64,000 bases of DNA, from NCBI GenBank assembly GCA_030156895.1, contig JASGLP010000001.1, forward strand, positions 1 through 64,000, given 5' to 3'. A model generated the notes under the pieces. It was not told where the DNA came from. It worked only from the letters and a program-made list of their open reading frames with translations, and did not search any database. The translations under genes and the position numbers were made by a program. The stretch is from Eubacteriaceae bacterium. Lineage in GTDB: Bacteria; Bacillota; Clostridia; Eubacteriales; Eubacteriaceae. Shown in pieces: positions 52,367 through 60,290 of the stretch (positions are counted from its first letter, which is position 1; each line of letters begins with the position of its first letter).

Positions 52367-52368
52367 GA

Positions 52369-53574
52369 TTAATCCTCCATTTCGGCCAGTATATGTGGAA
52401 AGGCTTCCAGGCTGCGTTTTAAGATGCCCTGCATATAAGCGATAATGGTGCCGTAGTTGGTGATGGGTACCTTTTGATCAAGGGCGCACTTGGTGCGGTA
52501 TCGGACTTCTCGTTCATTTAACATACAGCCGCCACAGTGAACAACCAGTTTATATTCGGTCAGATCATCGGGGTATTCAACGCCTGATTTAAAGACAAAC
52601 TGCAGGTCTTTGCCGGTATAGTTTTTAATCCAGCGGGGCAGTTTTACGGTGCCGATATCGTCGCACTGGCGATGGTGGGTGCAGCCCTCGGCAATCAGCA
52701 CTTTGTCACCGTCAACCAGTTTATCCAGTGTCGCTGCGCCTTTCACCGCCGCAGCCAGCAAGCCTTTGTAGCGGGCAAAAAGGATGGAAAAGGAGGTTAA
52801 GAGAATATCTTTGGGCGTATCGGCTGAAACTTTGGCAAATACCTGGCTGTCAGTAATTACAAGCTTGGGCTTGCGGCCCAGGTCTTCAAGCGTTTGTTTC
52901 AGTTCAAATTCCTTGACCATAATAGCTGTTGCATCTGCTTCTAAAATATCTCGAATCGTCTGCTGCTGGGGTAGAATCAGGCGGCCTTTGGGGGCGGCTT
53001 TATCGATGGGGATAACCAGAACGACGAAGTCCGAAGGGGCCAGCAGGTCGGCCACGATTTTAAGTTTCGGTTCTTCGCTGGCGGCCAGGCTGGCGATCTT
53101 TTCTTTTAAAGCTTCGATATTAGTTTTTTCAGTCGCACTGACCCAGATTTCATTTGCCCCTGTCGCGACTGGTTGGCTTAGCAGGTCGGATTTGTTATAA
53201 ACAATCAGATGGGCAATCTCTTTTTCTTGAAAGAGGTGAATCAGCTGCTGATCTTCATCAGTCAGGCCGCGCACTGAATCGACGATCAACACAGCAACAT
53301 CGGTTTTATTCAGCACTTGTCTGGTTTTTTTAACCCGAAGTTGACCCAGGGCACCCTCATCGTCGATTCCTGGGGTATCGATGATCATCACCGGACCCAG
53401 AGGTAAAAGCTCCATGGCTTTATAGACCGGATCGGTGGTGGTGCCTTTCACATCAGAAACAACTGCCAGATCCTGTCCGGTCACAGCGTTGACAACGCTT
53501 GATTTTCCGGCATTTCTTTTGCCAAAAAAGGCAATATGTACGCGATCGGCTGATGGTGTATCATTCAGTCCCAT
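52369..53574 (-). CDS. hydF: [FeFe]-hydrogenase maturation GTPase HydF
   Basis: A 401-aa protein. G domain: P-loop GKRNAGKSS (18-26), GTTTDPV switch, DTPGIDDEG, NKSD. C-terminal Fe-S domain: CTHHRQCDD and VVHCGGCMLN supply the C-x-H ... H-C-x2-C cluster ligands. HydF is the scaffold on which the diiron precursor of the H-cluster is assembled before transfer to the hydrogenase. Full length for the family. Confidence 0.97.
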   Translation of the reverse strand: MGLNDTPSADRVHIAFFGKRNAGKSSVVNAVTGQDLAVVSDVKGTTTDPVYKAMELLPLGPVMIIDTPGIDDEGALGQLRVKKTRQVLNKTDVAVLIVDSVRGLTDEDQQLIHLFQEKEIAHLIVYNKSDLLSQPVATGANEIWVSATEKTNIEALKEKIASLAASEEPKLKIVADLLAPSDFVVLVIPIDKAAPKGRLILPQQQTIRDILEADATAIMVKEFELKQTLEDLGRKPKLVITDSQVFAKVSADTPKDILLTSFSILFARYKGLLAAAVKGAATLDKLVDGDKVLIAEGCTHHRQCDDIGTVKLPRWIKNYTGKDLQFVFKSGVEYPDDLTEYKLVVHCGGCMLNEREVRYRTKCALDQKVPITNYGTIIAYMQGILKRSLEAFPHILAEMED

Positions 53575-53594
53575 TGTGCTTACTCACTTTCTAA

Positions 53595-55013
53595 TTAAAA
53601 TCTGAAGTCCCGGCTGCCATTTTCGATATTTGCCAGGTTATCCAGGGCGATCTGTCGGACTTTGTCCTTGGGGATATTGCCGATTTCGGCTTTAATTAAG
53701 GACTCGCCAACACTTTTAGTATCTGGACTGGCGTAATCTTCAAGATATTCTTTCAAGGTCATCAGAGCGTTGGGATGACAACAGTTTTGAATCTGGCCGC
53801 TTTTGCAGAGGCTCATAAAACGGTCACCGGTTCGGCCCTCGCGGTAGCAGGCGGTACAGAAGCTGGGGATATAGTCGTTCTCCATCAGCCATTTAACAAT
53901 TTCGTTAAGGGTTCTTTTATCGCTGACATCAAACTGTTCCGAGCTTTCGTCTTCCGGTTCCGGTTCGCAGTAACCGCCAACACTTGTTCGCGATCCACCG
54001 CTGATCTGGGAGACACCATAATGGATGACTCTTTCCCGACATTCCTTGCTTTCGCGGGTGGAAATAATCATTCCAGTATAAGGTACGGCAAGGCGGATAC
54101 AGGCAACCAGTTTAGCGAAAGTATCGTCATCAATCCCATTATCAAAGACATCTGGATCAATGTCATCGGCGCGCTTGATGCGGGGGACGCTGATGGTATG
54201 TGGTCCCACACCAAAGGCAGCTTCCAGATGCTCAGCGTGCATTAAAAGGCCAGCGAACTCGTAACGGTATAGCTCCAGTCCAAACAGCACACCCAAGCCC
54301 ACATCGTCGATACCGCCCTCCATGGCGCGATCCATGGCTTCGGTATGGTAGGCATAATCATGTTTAGGGCCGGTGGGATGCAGTTTTTCGTAACTTTCCT
54401 TGTGGTAGGTTTCCTGGAAAAGGATGTAGGTGCCAATGCCGGCATCTTTGAGCTTGCGATAATTTTCCACAGTGGTGGCCGCAATATTGACGTTGACGCG
54501 ACGGATGGCACCATTTTTATGTTTAATCGAGTAAATGGTATCAATACATTCCAGGATATATTCAATGGGATTGTTAATGGGGTCTTCGCCGGCTTCCAGA
54601 GCCAGCCGCTTGTGTCCCATATCCTGGAGCGCGATGACTTCCCGTTTAATTTCTTCCTGGGTCAGTTTTTTTCGGGCAATGTGTTTGTTTTTGGCATGAT
54701 AGGGGCAGTAAACACAGCCATTGATGCAGTAATTGGATAAGTAGAGGGGGGCAAAAAGAACAATTCGGTTACCGTAGAAATCTTTTTTAATCTGTTCGGC
54801 CAGGGCAAAAATTTCCTGATTTTTGTCTTCCAGTGTACAATCAAGCAGGATAGCTGCTTCGCGGTGGCTAAGGCCTTTTCGAAGTCTGGCTTTAGCTAAA
54901 ATTTCGTCGATTAGCTTAGCATTGTTTTTATTGGCTTCAGCGTATTCCAGGCTTTCTAGAATCTCGCTGTGATCAATAAATTCGTCGGATTTCAGTGATT
55001 TTGGATTATACAT
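53595..55013 (-). CDS. hydG: [FeFe]-hydrogenase maturase HydG (radical SAM tyrosine lyase)
   Basis: A 472-aa radical SAM enzyme with the cluster motif CINGCVYC (Cys96/100/103) and a C-terminal FCTACYREGRTGDRFMSLCK region that binds the auxiliary cluster. HydG splits tyrosine to give CO and cyanide and builds the Fe(CO)2(CN) synthon for the H-cluster. It is related to ThiH, but the C-terminal CxxC...C extension and the hydE/hydF neighbours identify it. Full length. Confidence 0.97.
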   Translation of the reverse strand: MYNPKSLKSDEFIDHSEILESLEYAEANKNNAKLIDEILAKARLRKGLSHREAAILLDCTLEDKNQEIFALAEQIKKDFYGNRIVLFAPLYLSNYCINGCVYCPYHAKNKHIARKKLTQEEIKREVIALQDMGHKRLALEAGEDPINNPIEYILECIDTIYSIKHKNGAIRRVNVNIAATTVENYRKLKDAGIGTYILFQETYHKESYEKLHPTGPKHDYAYHTEAMDRAMEGGIDDVGLGVLFGLELYRYEFAGLLMHAEHLEAAFGVGPHTISVPRIKRADDIDPDVFDNGIDDDTFAKLVACIRLAVPYTGMIISTRESKECRERVIHYGVSQISGGSRTSVGGYCEPEPEDESSEQFDVSDKRTLNEIVKWLMENDYIPSFCTACYREGRTGDRFMSLCKSGQIQNCCHPNALMTLKEYLEDYASPDTKSVGESLIKAEIGNIPKDKVRQIALDNLANIENGSRDFRF

Positions 55014-55067
55014 TTTGTTGGTCCTTTCTTTGGGGTCAGATTAATCTTTCCCGTCAGTTAAATTTTA

Positions 55068-56111
55068 TTATTTTAGTTTTTTGTAATCGCCGCGGTCAAC
55101 GACTAGATGGCAACCAGTCGTTTCGATGCGTTTTTCAAGACAGACGCGACACTCTGCCGCTTCGTCGCCAGTGCAGATTTTGTTGTCGTAGAGGAGATAC
55201 TTGCTCCTGACATCCGTTGGTGAAAGGTTAGGCATGACCACGTTTGCACCAGCTAGAATTCCCTTTTCCCGGCCAGTTGGATCAATGGTTCCCAGAGCTG
55301 TTGTTGCCGGCAGTAAGACGCTCGGCAGCATCAGCCGAATGATTGCCAGCAGGATGAGGGTCTGCACAAGGCTTCCGGCTGGTTCATTGGCAAAGGGAGT
55401 GGCGTGGTGGGGAATAAAGGGGCCGATCCCAACCATCTCAGGATCAAATTCCTTGAGAAAGAGTAAATCATCGATCAGGTTGTCTCTGGTCTGGAAGGGT
55501 GATCCAACCATCAGACCGCAGCCCACCTGATAACCGATTGCTTTAAGATCTTGCAGGCAGCGCCGGCGGTTTTGGATGGTCAGATCGGCGGGGTGGAGCT
55601 TCTGGTAATGATCCTGATTAATGGTTTCATGCCTCAGCAAATAACGGTCGGCACCGGCATCATAAAAAGCCTGATAGCTTTGCCGACTCATCTCGCCGAT
55701 GGAAAGTGTGACGGCACAATCTGGGTGGTTTTTTTTAATGGCTCCAATCAGATCGATGATTTTATCATCAGAATAGTAGGGATCCTCGCCGCCCTGCAGA
55801 ACAAAGGTGCGAAAACCCAGGTCATAGCCTTTAGCACAGCAGCTAAGAATCTGGTCTTGCCTTAAGCGATAACGCTCGGCCTGGCGGTTTGATAAGCGGA
55901 GACCGCAATAATAACAGTCGTTTTTGCAAAAGCTGCTAAACTCAATCAGCCCGCGCATAAAAACCTGATGACCGTAAACATTATTGCGCACTGCTTGTGC
56001 TCGCTCAAACAGATAAGCGCTTGTATCGGCGTTTAAGCCGTCGAGTAATAGTGCAAATTCTTCGCGGCTTAGTCTTTGTTCTTTTTCCAGTTTATCGATG
56101 AGTTTTTTCAT
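55068..56111 (-). CDS. hydE: [FeFe]-hydrogenase maturase HydE (radical SAM)
   Basis: A 347-aa radical SAM protein with CKNDCYYC (Cys62/66/69) in SFCKNDCYYCGLRLSN and the BioB-like barrel (LQGGEDPYYSDD; GLMVGSPFQT). HydE processes the HydG product toward the dinuclear precursor of the H-cluster. The C-terminal CTGDEAAECRVC cysteines could hold the optional second cluster. It is the second gene of the operon. The hydrogenase structural genes are not in this window. Confidence 0.96.
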   Translation of the reverse strand: MKKLIDKLEKEQRLSREEFALLLDGLNADTSAYLFERAQAVRNNVYGHQVFMRGLIEFSSFCKNDCYYCGLRLSNRQAERYRLRQDQILSCCAKGYDLGFRTFVLQGGEDPYYSDDKIIDLIGAIKKNHPDCAVTLSIGEMSRQSYQAFYDAGADRYLLRHETINQDHYQKLHPADLTIQNRRRCLQDLKAIGYQVGCGLMVGSPFQTRDNLIDDLLFLKEFDPEMVGIGPFIPHHATPFANEPAGSLVQTLILLAIIRLMLPSVLLPATTALGTIDPTGREKGILAGANVVMPNLSPTDVRSKYLLYDNKICTGDEAAECRVCLEKRIETTGCHLVVDRGDYKKLK

Positions 56112-56184
56112 GGTTGTAGTCTTTCATAATAATTTTAGTTTGCCAGTTTGAAAGGATATAACAGGCTTTGGTCAGACAGGGATC

Positions 56185-56448
56185 TCATTCGCTTATCGAC
56201 GAGACAACATGAGAATAGGCTGTTTTGGCACTGACATCTTTTAATTTCCCGATTTTACCGGCTAATGCGCTGATAACATCCTGGGGTGCATCGATAGCGA
56301 TGCTGATGATGTTGATCTTCCTTTCCCGGTAAGGAATCCCCATCCGGCCGATGATATATGGGCCATAGTCGTGCAGGACTGCGTTGAGTTTTTCAACAGC
56401 AGCTGGGTCTTCAATAATAATACCGATTACGGCGACGCGCGTTTCCAT
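56185..56448 (-). CDS. TM1266-family iron-only hydrogenase system regulator
   Basis: An 87-aa protein from ATG 56448 behind AGGAGGATTATT. The upstream extension lies across a terminator hairpin. The sequence METRVAVIGIIIEDPAAVEK, LHDYGPYIIGRMGIPYRERK and ISIAIDAPQDVISALAGKIG matches the small ferredoxin-like (ACT/NikR-C-like) family encoded with hydEFG in anaerobes, with a presumed regulatory role. It is the first gene of the maturation operon. Confidence 0.9.
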   Translation of the reverse strand: METRVAVIGIIIEDPAAVEKLNAVLHDYGPYIIGRMGIPYRERKINIISIAIDAPQDVISALAGKIGKLKDVSAKTAYSHVVSSISE

Positions 56449-56474
56449 AATAATCCTCCTTTTAAAATTTAGAC

Positions 56475-56497
56475 AAAAAAAGCACCTCGAAAGGCGC
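56475..56497 (-). terminator. Terminator (possible attenuator) just before the hyd maturation operon
   Basis: On the minus strand GCGCCT-TTCG-AGGTGC is followed directly by T7 (56475-56481). It lies only ~26 nt upstream of the first start codon of the operon, on the coding strand, so it can only act as a leader attenuator or as the terminator of an unseen short upstream RNA. Confidence 0.75.
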
Positions 56498-56956
56498 AAA
56501 AATCCGCAAAATTGCATGGACTCATTTGTCTTTCACTCAGAAAAATCTTTGTGTCAGTATGAATTCCTGTTATTGATTTGATCGGCGGAAGCTTCCAGCG
56601 ATGTAATCGATAAAAATATAGCACAGATTTTTGTAAAAGGCAAGAGCTTTAAGGTGGATATTTTTGCATGGCGATTTGAAGGGCTTAAATTGCACTTTTT
56701 TAGATCACTTGCAATCAGTAAGAAGACTTGGGATTTTAAAAAGGCCAGACGCTTGGCTACAGAGGATAGAAAAGAAAAGATTAAGAAATAGTTAAAAATT
56801 GGTGTCAAATAGAAAATTTTGTCAAGTGAAGGTAATAATTCATCGTTTACATAGTCAAAATTGTATAAAGTTAACGATTTTTTAATAAAGTTAAGCTTTT
56901 ATGCGTGATTAATCTATGGTATACTCTAAAAAACTTTTTGAAAGGGAGTGCCAGTT
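56498..56956. other. Intergenic region upstream of the hyd operon
   Basis: There is no gene I trust. An 84-codon minus frame (56554-56808) lacks an RBS and family. Minus-strand TTGACA-like boxes near 56810-56830 could start the hyd leader RNA. The palindrome GCAAAATTGC at 56506-56515 lies next to the attenuator hairpin. The plus promoter of the next small gene lies at the right end. Confidence 0.4.
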
Positions 56957-57130
56957 ATGGATAGAATTAATATCATCACCAGCAGCGATGCCCGAGAATT
57001 TGCCCGTTTAATCAGTGAGGCCTGTGAAAAAGGTGGTCGCCTGGTGGGAGGGATAAAATCAGTACCCAAAAGTCAGGAAGATCAGTATGATTATGTAACC
57101 TTTGTCAGCTATGATCAGACATTGGTTTAA
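56957..57130 (+). CDS. Small protein (57 aa), DUF1737-like, unknown function
   Basis: Starts at ATG 56957, 9 nt after AAAGGGAG (the GTG at 56948 is too close). The sequence MDRINIITSSDAREFARLIS, then GGRLVGGIKSVPKSQEDQYD and YVTFVSYDQTLV, has the alpha-helix/beta-hairpin layout of short DUF1737-like proteins. The assignment is tentative. It is monocistronic, with a terminator at 57165-57204. Confidence 0.65.
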   Translation: MDRINIITSSDAREFARLISEACEKGGRLVGGIKSVPKSQEDQYDYVTFVSYDQTLV

Positions 57131-57164
57131 GGTCGGGGTAAAAGAAAGCTTAATAATTGAAGTT

Positions 57165-57204
57165 AAAAGTGGGTCTGCTATTGTGAAATCAGACTCGCTT
57201 TTTT
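57165..57204 (+). terminator. Intrinsic terminator after the DUF1737-like gene
   Basis: AAAAGTGGGTCTG pairs with CAGACTCGCTTTTTT with one wobble or mismatch, ending in T6. Confidence 0.8.
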
Positions 57205-57391
57205 GTGCAAAAGAATCATTTTAAGGTCTACAGTTTACTGAAAGCGGAGCAAGGCGTTTTTTTATTAGTGATCCTTTTGAAAATGATTAAAACAGCTGAT
57301 AGGATGGCAACAATTTATTGCAATTTCTACTAATAATTTTTCATGGAATATGTTAAAATGCTATTAATTTCAGATGCGAAGGGGGGATATT

Positions 57392-58300
57392 ATGAATCGT
57401 TTGGATCTGGAAGTTATCAAACCGTTAGTTGGCGAAAATGTTAAGGGAGAAGTCTTTGACAAGATGGATTACCATGTCAGTGATAAATTTGGCGTTTTTG
57501 TGCCTGAATCCGGCTGCTGTTTTGAACAGGCTCGGGAAAACCATGCTCACCCAGCTTTTTCATTTATAGTTTTTTCAGACCCGGAAGAATCTTTTTTTGA
57601 AGAAACAATTGATCTGCCCAGCAATCATTACTTAGGGGCGCTGATCGGCCCGAATGTTCCGCATAAGGAACTCGTCGAAGATGATTTTACTAAAGGTCTG
57701 GTGGTCTTTATTGAGCAGGAATTATTTGCAAACTGTTATCACTCCATTGCCAAACGGCAGTTTTCGGTCTACCACGGCTTTGAACTCTTTCCAATTCATG
57801 AAAACGTCGTCACTGAAATCAGTCGCTTTATGGAGGAACAGACCAAGTGTGTCCCTCCAAGGATGAAAGAATTGCTGGGAGAATCGATTACCCTGCAACT
57901 GATTCGCTCATACGAAAAAGAGGATGTTTTTCCTAAACCGGTCATTACTGTTTTTGACGTAGACGGAATACTTGATTATATGCAACAGAATTTAGGAAAG
58001 CCGATCTATATGCATGAGCTGGCTGAAAAAGCTGGGGTGTCAAAAGATCATTTTAATCGCTGGTTTAAACGTCAGACCGGAAAAACCCCGCTGGACTGCT
58101 TGATTCAAATTCGGCTTAAGGAGGCAAAACGACTTTTAACTGAGACTGGGACATCGATCACAGAAATTGCCAGAACTTGCGGATTTGGTAACATCGGTCA
58201 TTTTTCCGCCGCTTTCAAAGGGCATTTTAAAATGACACCCACCGCCTTTCGCAGAAAGCATTATCGCGAAAACCTCAATGATCTATCACTAAACGGCTGA
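57392..58300 (+). CDS. AraC-family transcriptional regulator
   Basis: A 302-aa protein from ATG 57392 behind AAGGGGGG. It has an N-terminal AraC/cupin-like sensory domain (~1-190) and two C-terminal helix-turn-helix motifs (LGKPIYMHELAEKAGVSKDH, NRWFKRQTGKTPLDCL; and GTSITEIARTCGFGNIGHFS). Its stop codon lies inside the hairpin CGGCTGACTTGTTCAGCC that is duplicated around repeat copy 3. The target is unknown. Confidence 0.93.
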   Translation: MNRLDLEVIKPLVGENVKGEVFDKMDYHVSDKFGVFVPESGCCFEQARENHAHPAFSFIVFSDPEESFFEETIDLPSNHYLGALIGPNVPHKELVEDDFTKGLVVFIEQELFANCYHSIAKRQFSVYHGFELFPIHENVVTEISRFMEEQTKCVPPRMKELLGESITLQLIRSYEKEDVFPKPVITVFDVDGILDYMQQNLGKPIYMHELAEKAGVSKDHFNRWFKRQTGKTPLDCLIQIRLKEAKRLLTETGTSITEIARTCGFGNIGHFSAAFKGHFKMTPTAFRRKHYRENLNDLSLNG

Positions 58301-58344
58301 CTTGTTCAGCCCCAAACTGAAGACAAAGTATTTTTAAGCACTTG

Positions 58345-58475
58345 AGCACCGACAATTGGCTTTTCAGTTGTCCGCCTCGGGGCGAACAGTTGCTGGAAAT
58401 CGCTTATAACTAGTGATTTCAAATTGGGCAACTGTACGAATCCGCGCGCGGACTACGAAATCCAATTGGTCGGTG
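58345..58475 (+). repeat. Structured intergenic repeat, copy 3
   Basis: 131 bp, nearly identical to copy 2: outer stem GCACCGACAATTGG/CCAATTGGTCGGTGC, P2 GTCCGC/GCGGAC, P3 ACAGTTGC/GCAACTGT, apical GAAATC/GATTTC with a changed loop. It lies between two exact copies of an 18-bp hairpin (58294-58311 and 58495-58512). Confidence 0.92.
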
Positions 58476-58494
58476 CGGGGTTTATCTAGAGACT

Positions 58495-58520
58495 GCGGCT
58501 GACTTGTTCAGCCTTTTTTT
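58495..58520 (+). terminator. Terminator, downstream copy of a duplicated hairpin
   Basis: CGGCTGACTTGTTCAGCC (58495-58512) followed by T7. The identical 18 bases occur at 58294-58311, where they overlap the AraC stop codon and are followed by CCAA instead of T7. Spacing is 201 bp. Confidence 0.85.
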
Positions 58521-58572
58521 GATTGAGAAAAAGAGAAAAGGGTAGTAAATGCATAAAAGAGGAGGAGATGTC

Positions 58573-58851
58573 ATGGAACGCATACACAGTGCACATAATA
58601 AGTTCTATATCGGAGCCTTTGAGGAAGATCCGGTGGCCTTTGTCACCTATCATCAAGAAGGCGAAAAGTTATTGGTAATCGAACATGTTTATGTTTCCCG
58701 GGAACTTAGGGAGCAGGGGATTGGTAAACTCCTGGTGCAGAAAATGGTGGAATATGCCCGCGAAAATGCTAAAAAGCTTAACAGTACCTGCTCCTATGCC
58801 GGTGCAGTGCTATCCCGGGAACTGGAGTATCAGGATGTCTATTCAGAATAG
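58573..58851 (+). CDS. Small GNAT-family N-acetyltransferase
   Basis: A 92-aa protein from ATG 58573 behind GAGGAGG. The short GNAT form (YjdJ/GCN5-like) has EEDPVAFVTYHQEGEKLLVI, HVYVSRELREQGIGKLLVQK (acetyl-CoA loop) and a terminal CSYAGAVLSRELEYQDVYSE. These single-domain proteins may acetylate small amines or proteins. It is monocistronic, ending in a good terminator. Confidence 0.88.
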   Translation: MERIHSAHNKFYIGAFEEDPVAFVTYHQEGEKLLVIEHVYVSRELREQGIGKLLVQKMVEYARENAKKLNSTCSYAGAVLSRELEYQDVYSE

Positions 58852-58865
58852 GGAATTAAATTGTA

Positions 58866-58920
58866 GAAAAAACAGGCTCTCGTCATGCAAGTGACTTTTG
58901 CATGGGAGTGCCTGTTTTTT
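58866..58920. terminator. Bidirectional terminator between GNAT and EcsC genes
   Basis: AAAAAACAGGC pairs with GCCTGTTTTTT. An inner stem ATGCAA/TTGCAT sits within the loop. Confidence 0.87.
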
Positions 58921-58930
58921 GTCTGCGACT

Positions 58931-59731
58931 TTATTCCTGTAGTTTCTTCTCAAGGTAACGCTTCTGATACTTGAGCTCGGCATAGACACTGATTTTGTTA
59001 AGAATGAAAGGATTTGCCAGGCCGCCAATGATCCCGACGATGGGCAGTCCCTGAATAAATTTAGTGGTTAAGAGGATGGTGGAAAGCAACGCTGATGTGT
59101 CTTCCATATAATCGGTCAGATCAAGAGCAACGGCGTCGTAGGCATCGATTTGCTGACCGAGTTTGATGATCTTTTTATCATATTCTGCCTGCCTGGCTCC
59201 TTTGGTCATGGCACCACTTATCAACAGCAGCATATAAGATTTTTCAGAGTCAGACTTATCATGATAGCCGAAATGACCGGCAATTTCCGATAGTGTCCGG
59301 AGAATCATGGCAATGAAAATGGGGATATCGGGAATACCAATGCCCAGAAGTCCCAGGGCACCACCTTCAAGAGCTGAAAGAGACTGATTAAGCAGGGCTC
59401 CCTGACCAGCCGAGCGTTTCATTTTCCGAAAGTGCCTTTGGCTGGTGTGATTTTCAACCGCTTCATTGTTTTGCTTGTGCTGCGCTTTTATTTTATTGTC
59501 GTTGATTGTTTTTTCAATATAGGGCAGCCCTTTATCAAAGACCAGGGTGAAGCTTTTTAAAAAAGCGGTTTTTAGACTTGCCTCTAATTTAGGCGGGATT
59601 TTTTCTTCGACTTTTTCAAGCAGTGGATCGATGTTCTCTTGCAATAGTCGGTTTTCCTGACGACTCTTTATCCGATCTTCCCGTTTTTCAATCTTTCTTA
59701 TTTCCCTGATTATTTTTTTATTATTTTTCAT
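58931..59731 (-). CDS. EcsC-family protein
   Basis: About 266 aa if started at ATG 59731. An upstream ATG at 59794 is in frame but has no better signal. The N-terminus is highly charged and coiled (KKIIREIRKIEKREDRIKSR). The middle carries the EcsC pattern GALLNQSLSALEGGALGLLG followed by GIPDIPIFIAMILRTLSEIA with hydrophobic glycine-rich helices, and a second hydrophobic stretch QGLPIVGIIGGLANPFILNK. EcsC proteins are membrane-associated and of unclear function. Confidence 0.88.
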   Translation of the reverse strand: MKNNKKIIREIRKIEKREDRIKSRQENRLLQENIDPLLEKVEEKIPPKLEASLKTAFLKSFTLVFDKGLPYIEKTINDNKIKAQHKQNNEAVENHTSQRHFRKMKRSAGQGALLNQSLSALEGGALGLLGIGIPDIPIFIAMILRTLSEIAGHFGYHDKSDSEKSYMLLLISGAMTKGARQAEYDKKIIKLGQQIDAYDAVALDLTDYMEDTSALLSTILLTTKFIQGLPIVGIIGGLANPFILNKISVYAELKYQKRYLEKKLQE

Positions 59732-59930
59732 CTTGCGTCCATTTCTTTTGAACAAAGTATAATCTAAAAGTTTTAAATTTTTGTTAAAGCACAAGAAGGA
59801 AAAAATATTTCTTTACATACCTCGAAATATTAGGTATTATTACATAGAAGAACAAGGTAAATAATGAACAGAAAAGCAAATTATCGGTGCTCAGGTGTGA
59901 TGCGAATGAGAAGAAATAAAGGAGGAAATG

Positions 59931-60290
59931 ATGAATATTTCGAAAGATTTGATGGCGGCTTCGGCCATTCCTTTGATTTTGGCAATCCTAAAAAAAGAGG
60001 ATTCCTATGGCTATCAGATGATTAAAGAGGTCAAAGTTTTGTCGGCAAATGATCTCCAATGGTCAGAAGGCATGCTTTATCCGGTTCTGCACCGGCTTGA
60101 GGAAAAAGAGTTAATCGAATCCTACTGGCAGACTCAAACCGGTAAACGAAAACGCAAGTATTATCGGATTACTCAAAATGGTCTGGCTGAACTGGAAGCC
60201 CAGAAAAAACAGTGGCAAGTGATTCAGCAAGCGCTTAACAAGACGGATGGCTGGTCGATTTTAACGGAGGTGAAGGCATGTTTGATTTAG
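59931..60290 (+). CDS. PadR-family transcriptional regulator
   Basis: A 119-aa winged-helix protein from ATG 59931 behind GGAGGAAATG. The pattern ILKKEDSYGYQMIKEVKVLS, EGMLYPVLHRLEEKELIESY and RKRKYYRITQNGLAELEAQK is PadR. Its end overlaps the next gene by 13 nt. Such pairs typically sense membrane-active compounds and control the partner membrane protein, here the 447-aa product. Confidence 0.93.
   Translation: MNISKDLMAASAIPLILAILKKEDSYGYQMIKEVKVLSANDLQWSEGMLYPVLHRLEEKELIESYWQTQTGKRKRKYYRITQNGLAELEAQKKQWQVIQQALNKTDGWSILTEVKACLI

Noticed and set aside
56554-56808. 84-codon minus-strand frame with hydrophobic start
   Set aside because: No ribosome binding site, no recognisable family, and it lies in the leader region of the hyd operon; most likely non-coding.
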